NCBI RefSeq assembly: GCF_043555935.1
Contig: NZ_JBIGIB010000004.1
Location: 62,001-126,000 of the forward strand
Direction: 5' to 3'
DNA from: Pelomonas baiyunensis
Lineage (GTDB): Bacteria > Pseudomonadota > Gammaproteobacteria > Burkholderiales > Burkholderiaceae_C
DNA length: 64,000 bases
The first letter of the stretch is position 1. Each line of letters starts with the position of its first letter. Of this stretch, positions 57,541-64,000 are shown one piece after another. Made by a program: the position numbers and the translations under genes. The notes beneath the pieces were generated by a model. The model did no database searches, was not told the DNA's origin, and saw only the letters and a list, made by a program, of their open reading frames with translations.

Positions 57541-58431
57541 TCAGACAGCAGGGGCGCCCTCAGCGTCAATGGGGCCCAGCACGCGCATGGAGTAGTCCAC
57601 CGCGCGCACATCCTTGGTCAGCCGGCCGATGGAGATGCGGTCCACGCCGGTGGCTGCAATCCAGCGCAGCTGGTCCAGCGCCACGCCGCCGGACACCTCC
57701 AGCAGCGCGCGACCCTGGTTCACCGCCACGGCCTCGCGCATCTGCGCCTCGGTGAAGTTGTCCAGCAGCACGCTCACCGCACCAGCCCCCAGGGCCTCGT
57801 GCAGCTGGGCGATGGTCTCCACCTCCACCTGGATGTCCACGCCCGCGTTCAGTGCCTGGGCGGCCTGCAGCGCGGCGGCCACGCCACCGGCCGCGGCGAT
57901 GTGGTTCTCCTTGATCAGGATGCCGGCATACAGCGCCAGGCGCTGGTTCTGCCCGCCGCCCACCGTCACGGCGTACTTCTGCGCCAGGCGCAGGCCCGGC
58001 ACGGTCTTGCGGGTGTCGAGGATGGCGCAGCCGCGCCGGTTGGGGCTGGCGCCGGCCACGGCGTCCACGTGGGCCCGCGTCACGGTGGCCGTGCCCGACA
58101 GCAACTGCAGGAAGTTCAGCGCCGGGCGCTCGGCGCTCAGCAGCCGCCGGCCGTCGGCCTCGATGCGGCACACCAGGGTGTCAGCGGTCATCACCGCGCC
58201 TTCGTCGTACAGCCAGGTGATGCGGGCGCTCGGGTCCAGCGCGGCGAACACGCCGTCGAACCAGTCACGGCCGCACAGCACGGCTTGCTCACGCACGCGC
58301 ACCTGCGCGGCCACGCGGCGGCCGGCGGGCACCAGCTGCGCCGTCCAGTCGCAGCGGCCGATGTCTTCGGCCAGCGCGTCGCGAATGTTGCGCTCGCGCG
58401 CCTGGGCCAGGGTCTCTTCGGTAAACATCAT
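57541..58431 (-). CDS. nadC: Nicotinate-nucleotide diphosphorylase (carboxylating)
   Basis: 296 residues. Converts quinolinate and phosphoribosyl diphosphate to nicotinate mononucleotide in NAD synthesis. Conserved elements: RPALNFLQLLSGTATVTR, ILDTRKTVPGLRLAQKYAV (quinolinate-binding Arg/Lys), GGGQNQRLALYAGILIKENH, and VLLDNFTEAQMREAV with the C-terminal phosphate loop SGGVALDQLRWIAATGVD. Start ATG 58431 overlaps the upstream FAH-family stop as ATGA. nadA and nadB are not in the window. Confidence 0.96.
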   Translation of the reverse strand: MMFTEETLAQARERNIRDALAEDIGRCDWTAQLVPAGRRVAAQVRVREQAVLCGRDWFDGVFAALDPSARITWLYDEGAVMTADTLVCRIEADGRRLLSAERPALNFLQLLSGTATVTRAHVDAVAGASPNRRGCAILDTRKTVPGLRLAQKYAVTVGGGQNQRLALYAGILIKENHIAAAGGVAAALQAAQALNAGVDIQVEVETIAQLHEALGAGAVSVLLDNFTEAQMREAVAVNQGRALLEVSGGVALDQLRWIAATGVDRISIGRLTKDVRAVDYSMRVLGPIDAEGAPAV

Positions 58432-59126
58432 TCGGCCGGCCCCACGGTGACGGCGATGTCGCCCAGGCCTTCGATGCGGCCGGTGATCACGTCTCCCGCC
58501 ACCACCGCGCCGACGCCGGCCGGCGTGCCGGTGTAGATCAGGTCGCCGGGGTGCAGGCGGTACAGCTGGCTCAGGTTGGCCACGATCTCGGCCGGGCTCC
58601 AGATCATGTCGGCCAGGTCGCCCCGTTGCTTCTCCACGCCATTCACGGCCAGCGTGATCGCGCCGCGGGTGAGGCGCCCCACGTCGCTCACGCGCACGAT
58701 CTCGCCCAGGATGGCCGACTGATCAAAGCCCTTGGCCGTGTCCCAGGGCTTGCCGGCGGCCTTGGCGGCGGCTTGCAGGTCGCGGCGGGTCATGTCCAGG
58801 CCCGGCGCGTAGCCCCAGATCGCAGCCTCGGCCGCCTCGGGCGTGACCTTGAACACCGGGGCGCCCAGCGCCAGCACCAGCTCCATCTCGTGGTGGTAGT
58901 TGCTCGTCTCGGTGGGGTAGGGCACGGTGGCGCCCGAGGGGGTCAGCGCGTGCGCGGGCTTGGTGAAATAGAACGGCGCTTCACGCGTCGGGTCCGACCC
59001 CATCTCCCGGGCATGATCGGCATAGTTGCGGCCCACGCAGAAGATGCGCCGCACCGCGTAACGCGCCGGGGTGCCACGCACCGTGGCGCTTGGAATTTCA
59101 GCCGGAGGGAAGACGAAGTTGCTCAT
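58428..59126 (-). CDS. Fumarylacetoacetate hydrolase (FAH)-family protein
   Basis: 232 residues, metal-dependent FAH fold. IFCVGRNYADHAREMG and FYFTKPAHALTPSG precede the metal-binding NYHHEMELVLALG (Glu ligands), with GYAPGLDMTRRDLQ and YTGTPAGVGAVVAGD at the C-terminal half. It matches the acylpyruvase/YcgM-like branch, which hydrolyses 2,4-diketo acids or decarboxylates oxaloacetate. It is translationally coupled to nadC. Its start codon (minus strand 59126-59124) shares two bases with the divergent rlpA start, so any 5' leader must lie inside rlpA. ATG 59126 is the only conserved-length start. Confidence 0.92.
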   Translation of the reverse strand: MSNFVFPPAEIPSATVRGTPARYAVRRIFCVGRNYADHAREMGSDPTREAPFYFTKPAHALTPSGATVPYPTETSNYHHEMELVLALGAPVFKVTPEAAEAAIWGYAPGLDMTRRDLQAAAKAAGKPWDTAKGFDQSAILGEIVRVSDVGRLTRGAITLAVNGVEKQRGDLADMIWSPAEIVANLSQLYRLHPGDLIYTGTPAGVGAVVAGDVITGRIEGLGDIAVTVGPAE

Positions 59127-60105
59127 GGCATGGCATCGACGATGGAACGAGGGCGCACAGCATACTGGGGCGGCCCTGACGGCGCTGGTGCTGCTGGTGT
59201 TGGCACTGTTGAGCGGCTGCGCCTCCCGCCCGGTGGCCCCGCCCGCGGCCGAGCGCGACGGCCCCGGCCCCACGCCGCCGGCCTCGCTGGCCCAACTGGC
59301 CCAGGTGCCCGACGCCGTTCCCCGCCTGGAGGCCATCCGCGTGGGCGGGCCGAACAAGCCCTATGAAGTGGCCGGCGAGCGCTACGAGCCCCTGACCGCC
59401 GATGTGCCCTTCAGCGAACGCGGCCTGGCCTCGTGGTACGGCAACAAGTTCCACGGCCGGCCCACCTCCAGCGGCGAGGTCTACAACATGTACGCCATGA
59501 CGGCCGCCCACCCGACGCTGCCGATTCCGAGCTACGCCCGGGTGCGCAACCCGGCGAACGGCCGCGAGGTGACCGTGCGCATCAACGACCGCGGGCCGTT
59601 CCACAAGGGCCGGGTCATCGACCTCAGCTACACCGCCGCCTTGAAGCTGGACCTGCTGCGCGGCGTGGCGCCGGTGGAGGTGCGCCGCATCACCTACGCC
59701 GAGATCCGCGCCGGCCTGGGCGTGCCCAGCCCCACCGAGCCCGCCCCGGTGTTCGTGCCGGACCCCGCCCCCGGCGGGCCACTGCGAGACACCACGCCCC
59801 GTGCCACCACGCCGACGCCCGCGCCGACGCCCACGGCCACGCCCGCAGCGCCCGGCGCCCCCGCAGCGCCGGGCATCCACTGGCTGCAGTTCGGCGCCTT
59901 CAACCGGCTGGACGGCGCCGAGGCCCTGCGCCAGAAGGTGGGCGCGGCCGACCTGGCCCTGCTGCCGCTGCTCACCATCGTGCGCGAAGCCGGCCGCCAC
60001 CACCTGCGCGCCGGCCCCTTCCCCAGCCTGGACGAGGCCCGCGCCACCGCCGCCCGCCTGCGCCTCGACCTGGGGCTGGACCCCATGCTGGTGGAAAAGC
60101 GCTGA
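59125..60105 (+). CDS. rlpA: Septal ring lytic transglycosylase RlpA
   Basis: 326 residues. Lipoprotein signal (LVLLVLALLSGC, Cys near residue 32). A double-psi beta-barrel catalytic domain follows: GLASWYGNKFHGRPTSSGE, NMYAMTAAHPTLP, VRINDRGPFHKGRVIDLS with the catalytic Asp. Then a Pro/Thr/Ala linker and a C-terminal SPOR domain (WLQFGAFNRLDGAEALRQ...LRAGPFPSLDEA) that binds denuded septal glycan. It cleaves such strands at division. The start ATG 59125 overlaps the FAH start codon on the other strand (CATG). It is followed 51 bp later by an S41 protease. Confidence 0.94.
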   Translation: MAWHRRWNEGAQHTGAALTALVLLVLALLSGCASRPVAPPAAERDGPGPTPPASLAQLAQVPDAVPRLEAIRVGGPNKPYEVAGERYEPLTADVPFSERGLASWYGNKFHGRPTSSGEVYNMYAMTAAHPTLPIPSYARVRNPANGREVTVRINDRGPFHKGRVIDLSYTAALKLDLLRGVAPVEVRRITYAEIRAGLGVPSPTEPAPVFVPDPAPGGPLRDTTPRATTPTPAPTPTATPAAPGAPAAPGIHWLQFGAFNRLDGAEALRQKVGAADLALLPLLTIVREAGRHHLRAGPFPSLDEARATAARLRLDLGLDPMLVEKR

Positions 60106-60156
60106 CCCGCCCTCCCCGCAGCGTTCTGTTCACCCCCTTCAAACCCATTCAGCCCC

Positions 60157-61377
60157 ATGCCCACCCCTGCCCTGCACTGCGGCCTGCGCGCCGGCGCCTC
60201 CACCCTGGCCGCAGCCATGCTCGCGTCCATTGCACCCATCGCACTGGCCGACCCGCTGCCCCCTCAGGTGACGGAATCGCTGCGGGCCGTGGCCAGCAGC
60301 TACCAGGCGATCCAGTCGGACTACGTCACGCCGGTGGACGGCACGCAGCTGCTGAGCGCCTGCATGAAGGGCATGTTCAAGTCGTTGGACGCGTCGTCCG
60401 CCCACCTGGACGGCCCCGCCCTGGCCGCGCTGACCGGCCCCCGCCCGCGCGACACCGCCGGCATCGGCGTCGAGCTGACCCAGCGCGCCGGCCTCCCCAC
60501 GGTGGTGAGCACCAGCCCCGGCTCGCCCGCGGAAACGGCCGGTCTGCGCCCGCGCGACTTCTTGCTGGAGATCGACGGCGAATCGCTGGAAGAAGCCGAC
60601 CCGGCGCAGGCCATCGCGCGGCTCAACGGCCCGGCGGGCTCCACCGTGACCGTGACGCTGCGCCGCCCCGGGGAATCGGCCCCGCGCACGCTGAGCCTGG
60701 TGCGGGTCGTCGGCCGGGTGCCACCCATCGTCCGCACGCGCGGGCCCGACGACATCGGCTACCTGCGCCTGTACAGCCTGCTGGAGGCCACGCCGGGCGA
60801 GCTGCGCCGCGAGTTCAACGCGCTGCAGCAAGGCGGCCCGCTGCGCGGCCTGGTGCTGGACCTGCGCCGCTCGCCCGGTGGGCTGCTGAACGCCAGCATC
60901 GAGATCGCGGCCATGTTCCTGCCGCCAGATGCGGTCATCGCGCGCAGCGAGGGCCGGGTGGCCGAGGCCACGCAAACCTTCACCGCCAACCGGGCCGAGG
61001 TGCAAAAGCTGGCCCGCACACCCCGCCAGCCCTGGCCCGAAGCCCTCACCTCCGTGCCCCTGGTGGTGCTGGTGGACAGCGGCACCGCGTCGGGCGCGGA
61101 GATCCTGGCGGCGGCGCTGCGCGACAACGGCAGGGCGCGCCTGATCGGCAGCAAGACCTTCGGCCGCGGCAGCGTGCAGACGGTGCGCATGATCTCGCCC
61201 ACCAGCGCCATCAAACTGACCACGGCGCTGTACCGCACGCCGGCCGGCGAGATGCTGCAAGGCCGCGGCCTGGCGCCCGATGAGGCGGTGCCGGAGTTGG
61301 AGTTGTTCAGCCAGGCCGGCAGCGCCAACGACCCAGCCCTGGCCCGCGCCCGCGCCCTGCTGGCCGCGCGCCCCTGA
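60157..61377 (+). CDS. S41 (C-terminal processing) peptidase
   Basis: 406 residues. Signal peptide to ~residue 31 (LAAAMLASIAPIALA), a PDZ domain (residues ~100-190, with GIGVELTQRAGLPTVVSTSPGSP and AGLRPRDFLLEIDG), and a tail-specific protease domain. Catalytic Ser312 is in SGTASGAEIL and Lys333 in GSKTFGRGSVQT, the usual 21-residue spacing. It trims C-termini of periplasmic proteins. In other bacteria CtpA-type enzymes control murein hydrolases; RlpA just upstream would be a candidate partner (inference). Shorter than E. coli Prc and close to CtpA/Ctp size. Confidence 0.93.
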   Translation: MPTPALHCGLRAGASTLAAAMLASIAPIALADPLPPQVTESLRAVASSYQAIQSDYVTPVDGTQLLSACMKGMFKSLDASSAHLDGPALAALTGPRPRDTAGIGVELTQRAGLPTVVSTSPGSPAETAGLRPRDFLLEIDGESLEEADPAQAIARLNGPAGSTVTVTLRRPGESAPRTLSLVRVVGRVPPIVRTRGPDDIGYLRLYSLLEATPGELRREFNALQQGGPLRGLVLDLRRSPGGLLNASIEIAAMFLPPDAVIARSEGRVAEATQTFTANRAEVQKLARTPRQPWPEALTSVPLVVLVDSGTASGAEILAAALRDNGRARLIGSKTFGRGSVQTVRMISPTSAIKLTTALYRTPAGEMLQGRGLAPDEAVPELELFSQAGSANDPALARARALLAARP

Positions 61378-61386
61378 CGCCACCGG

Positions 61387-62127
61387 TCAGCGCCCGCCGG
61401 CCACGTCCAGGATGGCGCCCACCGTGTAGCTCGCCGCCGGGCTCAGCAGCCAGACAATGGCCTCGGCCACTTCTTCGGCCCGGCCCAGGCGCTGGATGGG
61501 GATGCCGGCGGCCGCGGCGTGCGGGTCCATGTGACTGTCGGCATGGATGTCGGTGTCGATGATGCCGGGGCGCACGCCGTTCACACGGATGCCCTCGGCG
61601 ATCAGCTCACGCGCCAGGCCCAGGGTCAGCGTGTCCACTGCGCCCTTGGTGGCGGCGTAGTCCACATAAATGCCGGCCGAGCCGTACACCGCCGCGCGTG
61701 AACTCAGGTTGACGATGGCGCCGCCCGCCCCGCCCCGGGCCTGGCTCATGCGCGCCGCCGCGTGCTGGCAGCAGCGCAGCGTACCGATCACGTTGACGTC
61801 GAACAAGCGCTGCCAGCGGGCGCTGTCCATCGCCGCCAACCGGGCCGCCGGGGCCACGATGCCCGCGTTGTTCACCAGCCCGGCCAGCGCGCCGCCCGCG
61901 GCGTCCAGTTGCTGGAACATGGCGGCCACCTGGGCGTCATCGGCCACATCGGCCGGCAGCACCAGTGCCCGCACGCCCAGCGCCCGCACCTGCGCGGCCA
62001 CGGCTTCGGCCGCTGCCAGATCGCGCACGCAGTTCAGCGCCACGTCCCACCCGGCCCGCGCACAGCACAGCGCCGTGGCCGCGCCAATGCCGCGAGACCC
62101 ACCCGTGATCAATAGCCAGGTCGACAT
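61387..62127 (-). CDS. Short-chain dehydrogenase/reductase
   Basis: 246 residues, classical SDR. Cofactor loop TGGSRGIGAATALCC (TGxxxGxG), NNAGIVA, the catalytic Ser in AIVNLSSRAAVYGS, and YxxxK as Y-A-A-T-K in YVDYAATKGAV. The C-terminal NGVRPGIIDTDIH is typical. Basic residue after strand 2 (NCVRDLAAAEAV) is weak, so NAD versus NADP preference is unclear. Start is ATG 62127 or 62136. Converges on the S41 gene with 9 bp between stops and diverges from the GGDEF gene. Substrate unknown. Confidence 0.92.
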   Translation of the reverse strand: MSTWLLITGGSRGIGAATALCCARAGWDVALNCVRDLAAAEAVAAQVRALGVRALVLPADVADDAQVAAMFQQLDAAGGALAGLVNNAGIVAPAARLAAMDSARWQRLFDVNVIGTLRCCQHAAARMSQARGGAGGAIVNLSSRAAVYGSAGIYVDYAATKGAVDTLTLGLARELIAEGIRVNGVRPGIIDTDIHADSHMDPHAAAAGIPIQRLGRAEEVAEAIVWLLSPAASYTVGAILDVAGGR

Positions 62128-62181
62128 GCCTGGCATTGTGTCGTTCTCGGAGAAGATGCAAGCCCTGACACCCGGCCCCGC

Positions 62182-63375
62182 ATGGATTTCCTCGACGTTC
62201 CCACCGTCCTTCAAGTCAGCGCCCTGTTCAACGTGGTCGCGGCGCTGGCATGGCTGGGGCTGGCGCAGGTGTTCCGCATCGCCCCACGCGCCAGCCGGCT
62301 GATGGCGGCCGGCCACCTGCTGCGCTTCGCCACCCACGGCTGCGCCGACTGCATGGCGGATTGGCCCGACGTGCTGCGCCAAGGCGTGCCGGAGCTTGGC
62401 CTGCTGGGCAGCATGCTGCTGCTGGTGATGGCCCTGCGCCGCATGTTGCGCAGCCGCCAACGACCGCACGACCTGCAGTGGCTGGGCACGCTCGGGGCCT
62501 TGGGCATCGGGGCGGGGCTGGCCAGCGGCTCGGGCCTGGCGCCGCAGCTGGCCGGCACGATCAGCACCAGCGCGCTGGCCTTGCTGGCGGTGCGCGAGGT
62601 GGCTCGGGGCCTGGGCCCGCAGCGCTCACGGCTGATCGCCCTCGGCATGACCGCGCCCTTCGTCGGCCTGGCCCTGCTGGGCCTCGGGCACACGGCCGAG
62701 CTGCTGTTCACGCCCGGCTGGGAAGACCACGTGCGCCTGGGCGTGTTGCCCACCCCGCAGCGGGCGGTGCTGTGGTTCGTGGTCACGGCCACGATCACGC
62801 TCAACTTGATCGCCCTGATGATCTGGCGGCTGATCGCCCGCATCGAGCACCTCACCCACCGCGACCCGCTCACCGGCGCGCTGAACCGCCGCGCGTTCGA
62901 GCGGGCACTGACCGACGCACAAGCCCAGCTGCAACGCGGCCGTGGCTTTGCGCTGGCCATTATGGACATCGACCATTTCAAGCGCGTCAATGACGGCCAC
63001 GGCCACGCGGCCGGTGACGCCGCCTTGCAGCACTGCGTGCGCGTGTGGCAACGCCACCTGCGCGCCGTGGACCGGCTGGGGCGGCTGGGCGGCGAGGAGT
63101 TCTGCGTGCTGATGCCGCTGGCGCAGCCGGGCGACCTGGCCGGCGCCGCCACCGTGGCCGAGCGCCTGCGCGTGCAGCTGGCGGCCGAGCCGCTGGAATG
63201 GAAGGGCCAGCCCCTGACGCTGACCTGCAGCGTGGGCGTGGCCCTGCCCAGCGAGGGCGACCCCCACGGCGAGGTGGGCTTGGTGCGGGCCGACGCCGAG
63301 CTCTACCGCGCCAAGGCCGAGGGCCGCAACCGGGTGTGCGTGGCCACGCCGCTGACGGCAGACCCCGTGTCATGA
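62182..63375 (+). CDS. Membrane-anchored GGDEF diguanylate cyclase
   Basis: 397 residues. Six or seven transmembrane helices (residues ~10-215), then a GGDEF domain. The active-site motif is GGEEF (303-307), a catalytically competent variant. The inhibitory I-site RxxD is present as R294-A-V-D297, five residues upstream. HRDPLTGALNRRAFERAL and MDIDHFKRVNDGHGHAAGD are canonical. It should make c-di-GMP from GTP with product inhibition. Its stop overlaps the next start as ATGA. The PilZ-like protein at 44 kb could be an effector, without evidence. Confidence 0.95.
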   Translation: MDFLDVPTVLQVSALFNVVAALAWLGLAQVFRIAPRASRLMAAGHLLRFATHGCADCMADWPDVLRQGVPELGLLGSMLLLVMALRRMLRSRQRPHDLQWLGTLGALGIGAGLASGSGLAPQLAGTISTSALALLAVREVARGLGPQRSRLIALGMTAPFVGLALLGLGHTAELLFTPGWEDHVRLGVLPTPQRAVLWFVVTATITLNLIALMIWRLIARIEHLTHRDPLTGALNRRAFERALTDAQAQLQRGRGFALAIMDIDHFKRVNDGHGHAAGDAALQHCVRVWQRHLRAVDRLGRLGGEEFCVLMPLAQPGDLAGAATVAERLRVQLAAEPLEWKGQPLTLTCSVGVALPSEGDPHGEVGLVRADAELYRAKAEGRNRVCVATPLTADPVS

Positions 63376-64000
63376 CCACCCTCGCGCAAACCCAAACCCT
63401 GCTGGCCAGCGTGGTGCTGGTGGCGGCCATGGCTTCGCTGGTGTGGCTGGCCATGGCCTTCGTCGGCCGCCTGGCGCCGCGCGCCTCGCTGGCCATGGCC
63501 GGCGCCAACGCCGCCTCGGCCCTGGGCCTGTCCGCCCAGGCCCTGCGCGGCCGCTGGCCCGATGCCCTGGCCTACTGGCCCGGGGACCTGCTGTCCATGC
63601 TCGGCTTTGCCTTGCTGGGCGCTGCCGTGGGCCTGGTGACCGAGCGACAACTGCGCTGGCGCGTGGCCAGCGCCACGGTGGCCGTGGCCGGCGCGCTGCT
63701 GCTGGCCCAACCGTACGAGGGCGACCTGCGCTGGCAGGCGCTCATCGTCAGCGGCGCCAGCGCAGGCCTCGTGGGCGTGGCAGCCCTGCGGGCCTGGCGG
63801 GTGCTGCGGGCGGGCACCATCGCCGGCCGGTCGCTCGGCGGGCTGACGCTGCCGCTGTTCCTGATTGCCAGCCTGATGGCCGCCCGCTGCGTGGAGGCGG
63901 CGATCAACCCGCTGACCACCACCAACATGCTCACGCCCAACGCCTTCAACCGGGCGTTCCTTTGGACGGCGCTGGGCCTGACCCTGCTGCAAAACGCCAC
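63372..64000 (+). CDS. Membrane protein, probably N-terminal sensor part of a second signalling protein (partial, 3' end outside window)
   Basis: About 209 codons before the right edge, no stop. It starts with ATGA overlap to the diguanylate cyclase. Hydrophobic segments: LLASVVLVAAMASLVWLAMA, ASLAMAGANAASALGLSAQA, LSMLGFALLGAAVGLV, VAGALLLAQPYEGDL, and LPLFLIASLMAARCVEAAIN. The pattern resembles the sensory membrane region of the upstream cyclase, so a following GGDEF domain beyond the window is a reasonable guess but is not seen. Confidence 0.7.
   Translation, partial: MTTLAQTQTLLASVVLVAAMASLVWLAMAFVGRLAPRASLAMAGANAASALGLSAQALRGRWPDALAYWPGDLLSMLGFALLGAAVGLVTERQLRWRVASATVAVAGALLLAQPYEGDLRWQALIVSGASAGLVGVAALRAWRVLRAGTIAGRSLGGLTLPLFLIASLMAARCVEAAINPLTTTNMLTPNAFNRAFLWTALGLTLLQNA

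Overview
The window is a gene-dense, very GC-rich stretch of bacterial chromosome. It looks like a betaproteobacterium of the order Burkholderiales, probably near the Rubrivivax/Leptothrix/Ideonella-type genera. This placement is inferred from gene content: a lplT/alr/arfB neighbourhood followed by radA, DUF2946 and DUF1653 proteins, an Anbu-type proteasome homologue, a PEP-CTERM protein, a split methionine synthase, and GspA/GspB-type secretion proteins. I see no insertion sequence, prophage, integrase, CRISPR array or rRNA. One tRNA, tRNA-Arg(CCG), is present. No gap exceeds 300 bp without a gene or gene remnant.

Layout. 1-9.6 kb (minus strand): a methionine-type aminotransferase cut by the window edge, a solitary periplasmic binding protein, an AhpD-like protein, a DUF2157 plus DUF4401/GDYXXLXY membrane pair, the homocysteine methyltransferase half of MetH, and a 1083-residue exported protein with a probable RIFT-barrel domain and a beta-propeller-like C-terminus. 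9.8-15.3 kb: a DppA-like dipeptide-binding protein, an overlapping LysR regulator and a D-Ala-D-Ala dipeptidase, then a DUF1653 protein, another solitary binding protein and an exported LD-carboxypeptidase. 15.3-18.0 kb: a tandem duplication of a [binding protein + unknown exported protein] pair in which one binding-protein copy has decayed to a fragment. 18-28.7 kb: a PBP4-type DD-carboxypeptidase overlapping an ornithine cyclodeaminase-like gene, a TonB-dependent receptor with a clear terminator, a beta-lactamase-fold serine hydrolase overlapping dadA, tyrB, a small exported protein and a PEP-CTERM von Willebrand A protein.

28.9-46.3 kb: a DUF2332 gene diverging from a Crp/Fnr regulator across a perfect 20-bp palindrome, a glutathione peroxidase, an SGNH hydrolase, lplT, alr, arfB, a TetA-type exporter and TetR-type repressor facing each other across two classical tet operators, three small-molecule exporters, a 641-residue exported orphan, radA, a PilZ-type protein, and ilvE with a zinc-finger protein. 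46.3-64 kb: a lipoprotein with a zinc-protease signature, YheT and DUF2946, a cytochrome c, tRNA-Arg, kup, gspA-gspB, Anbu with a hydrolase, nadC with an FAH-family gene, rlpA, an S41 protease, an SDR, and one or two membrane-anchored signalling proteins, the last cut by the right edge.

Functionally the window is rich in D-alanine and murein chemistry: dipeptide uptake, VanX-type dipeptidase, LD- and DD-carboxypeptidases, a penicillin-binding-fold hydrolase coupled to D-amino acid dehydrogenase, alanine racemase and RlpA. The genes are not one operon, so co-function is an inference. The most distinctive observations are the tet-like module, which keeps its operators but has a rewritten ligand pocket, the decayed tandem duplication at 15-18 kb, and several large exported proteins without a confident function.
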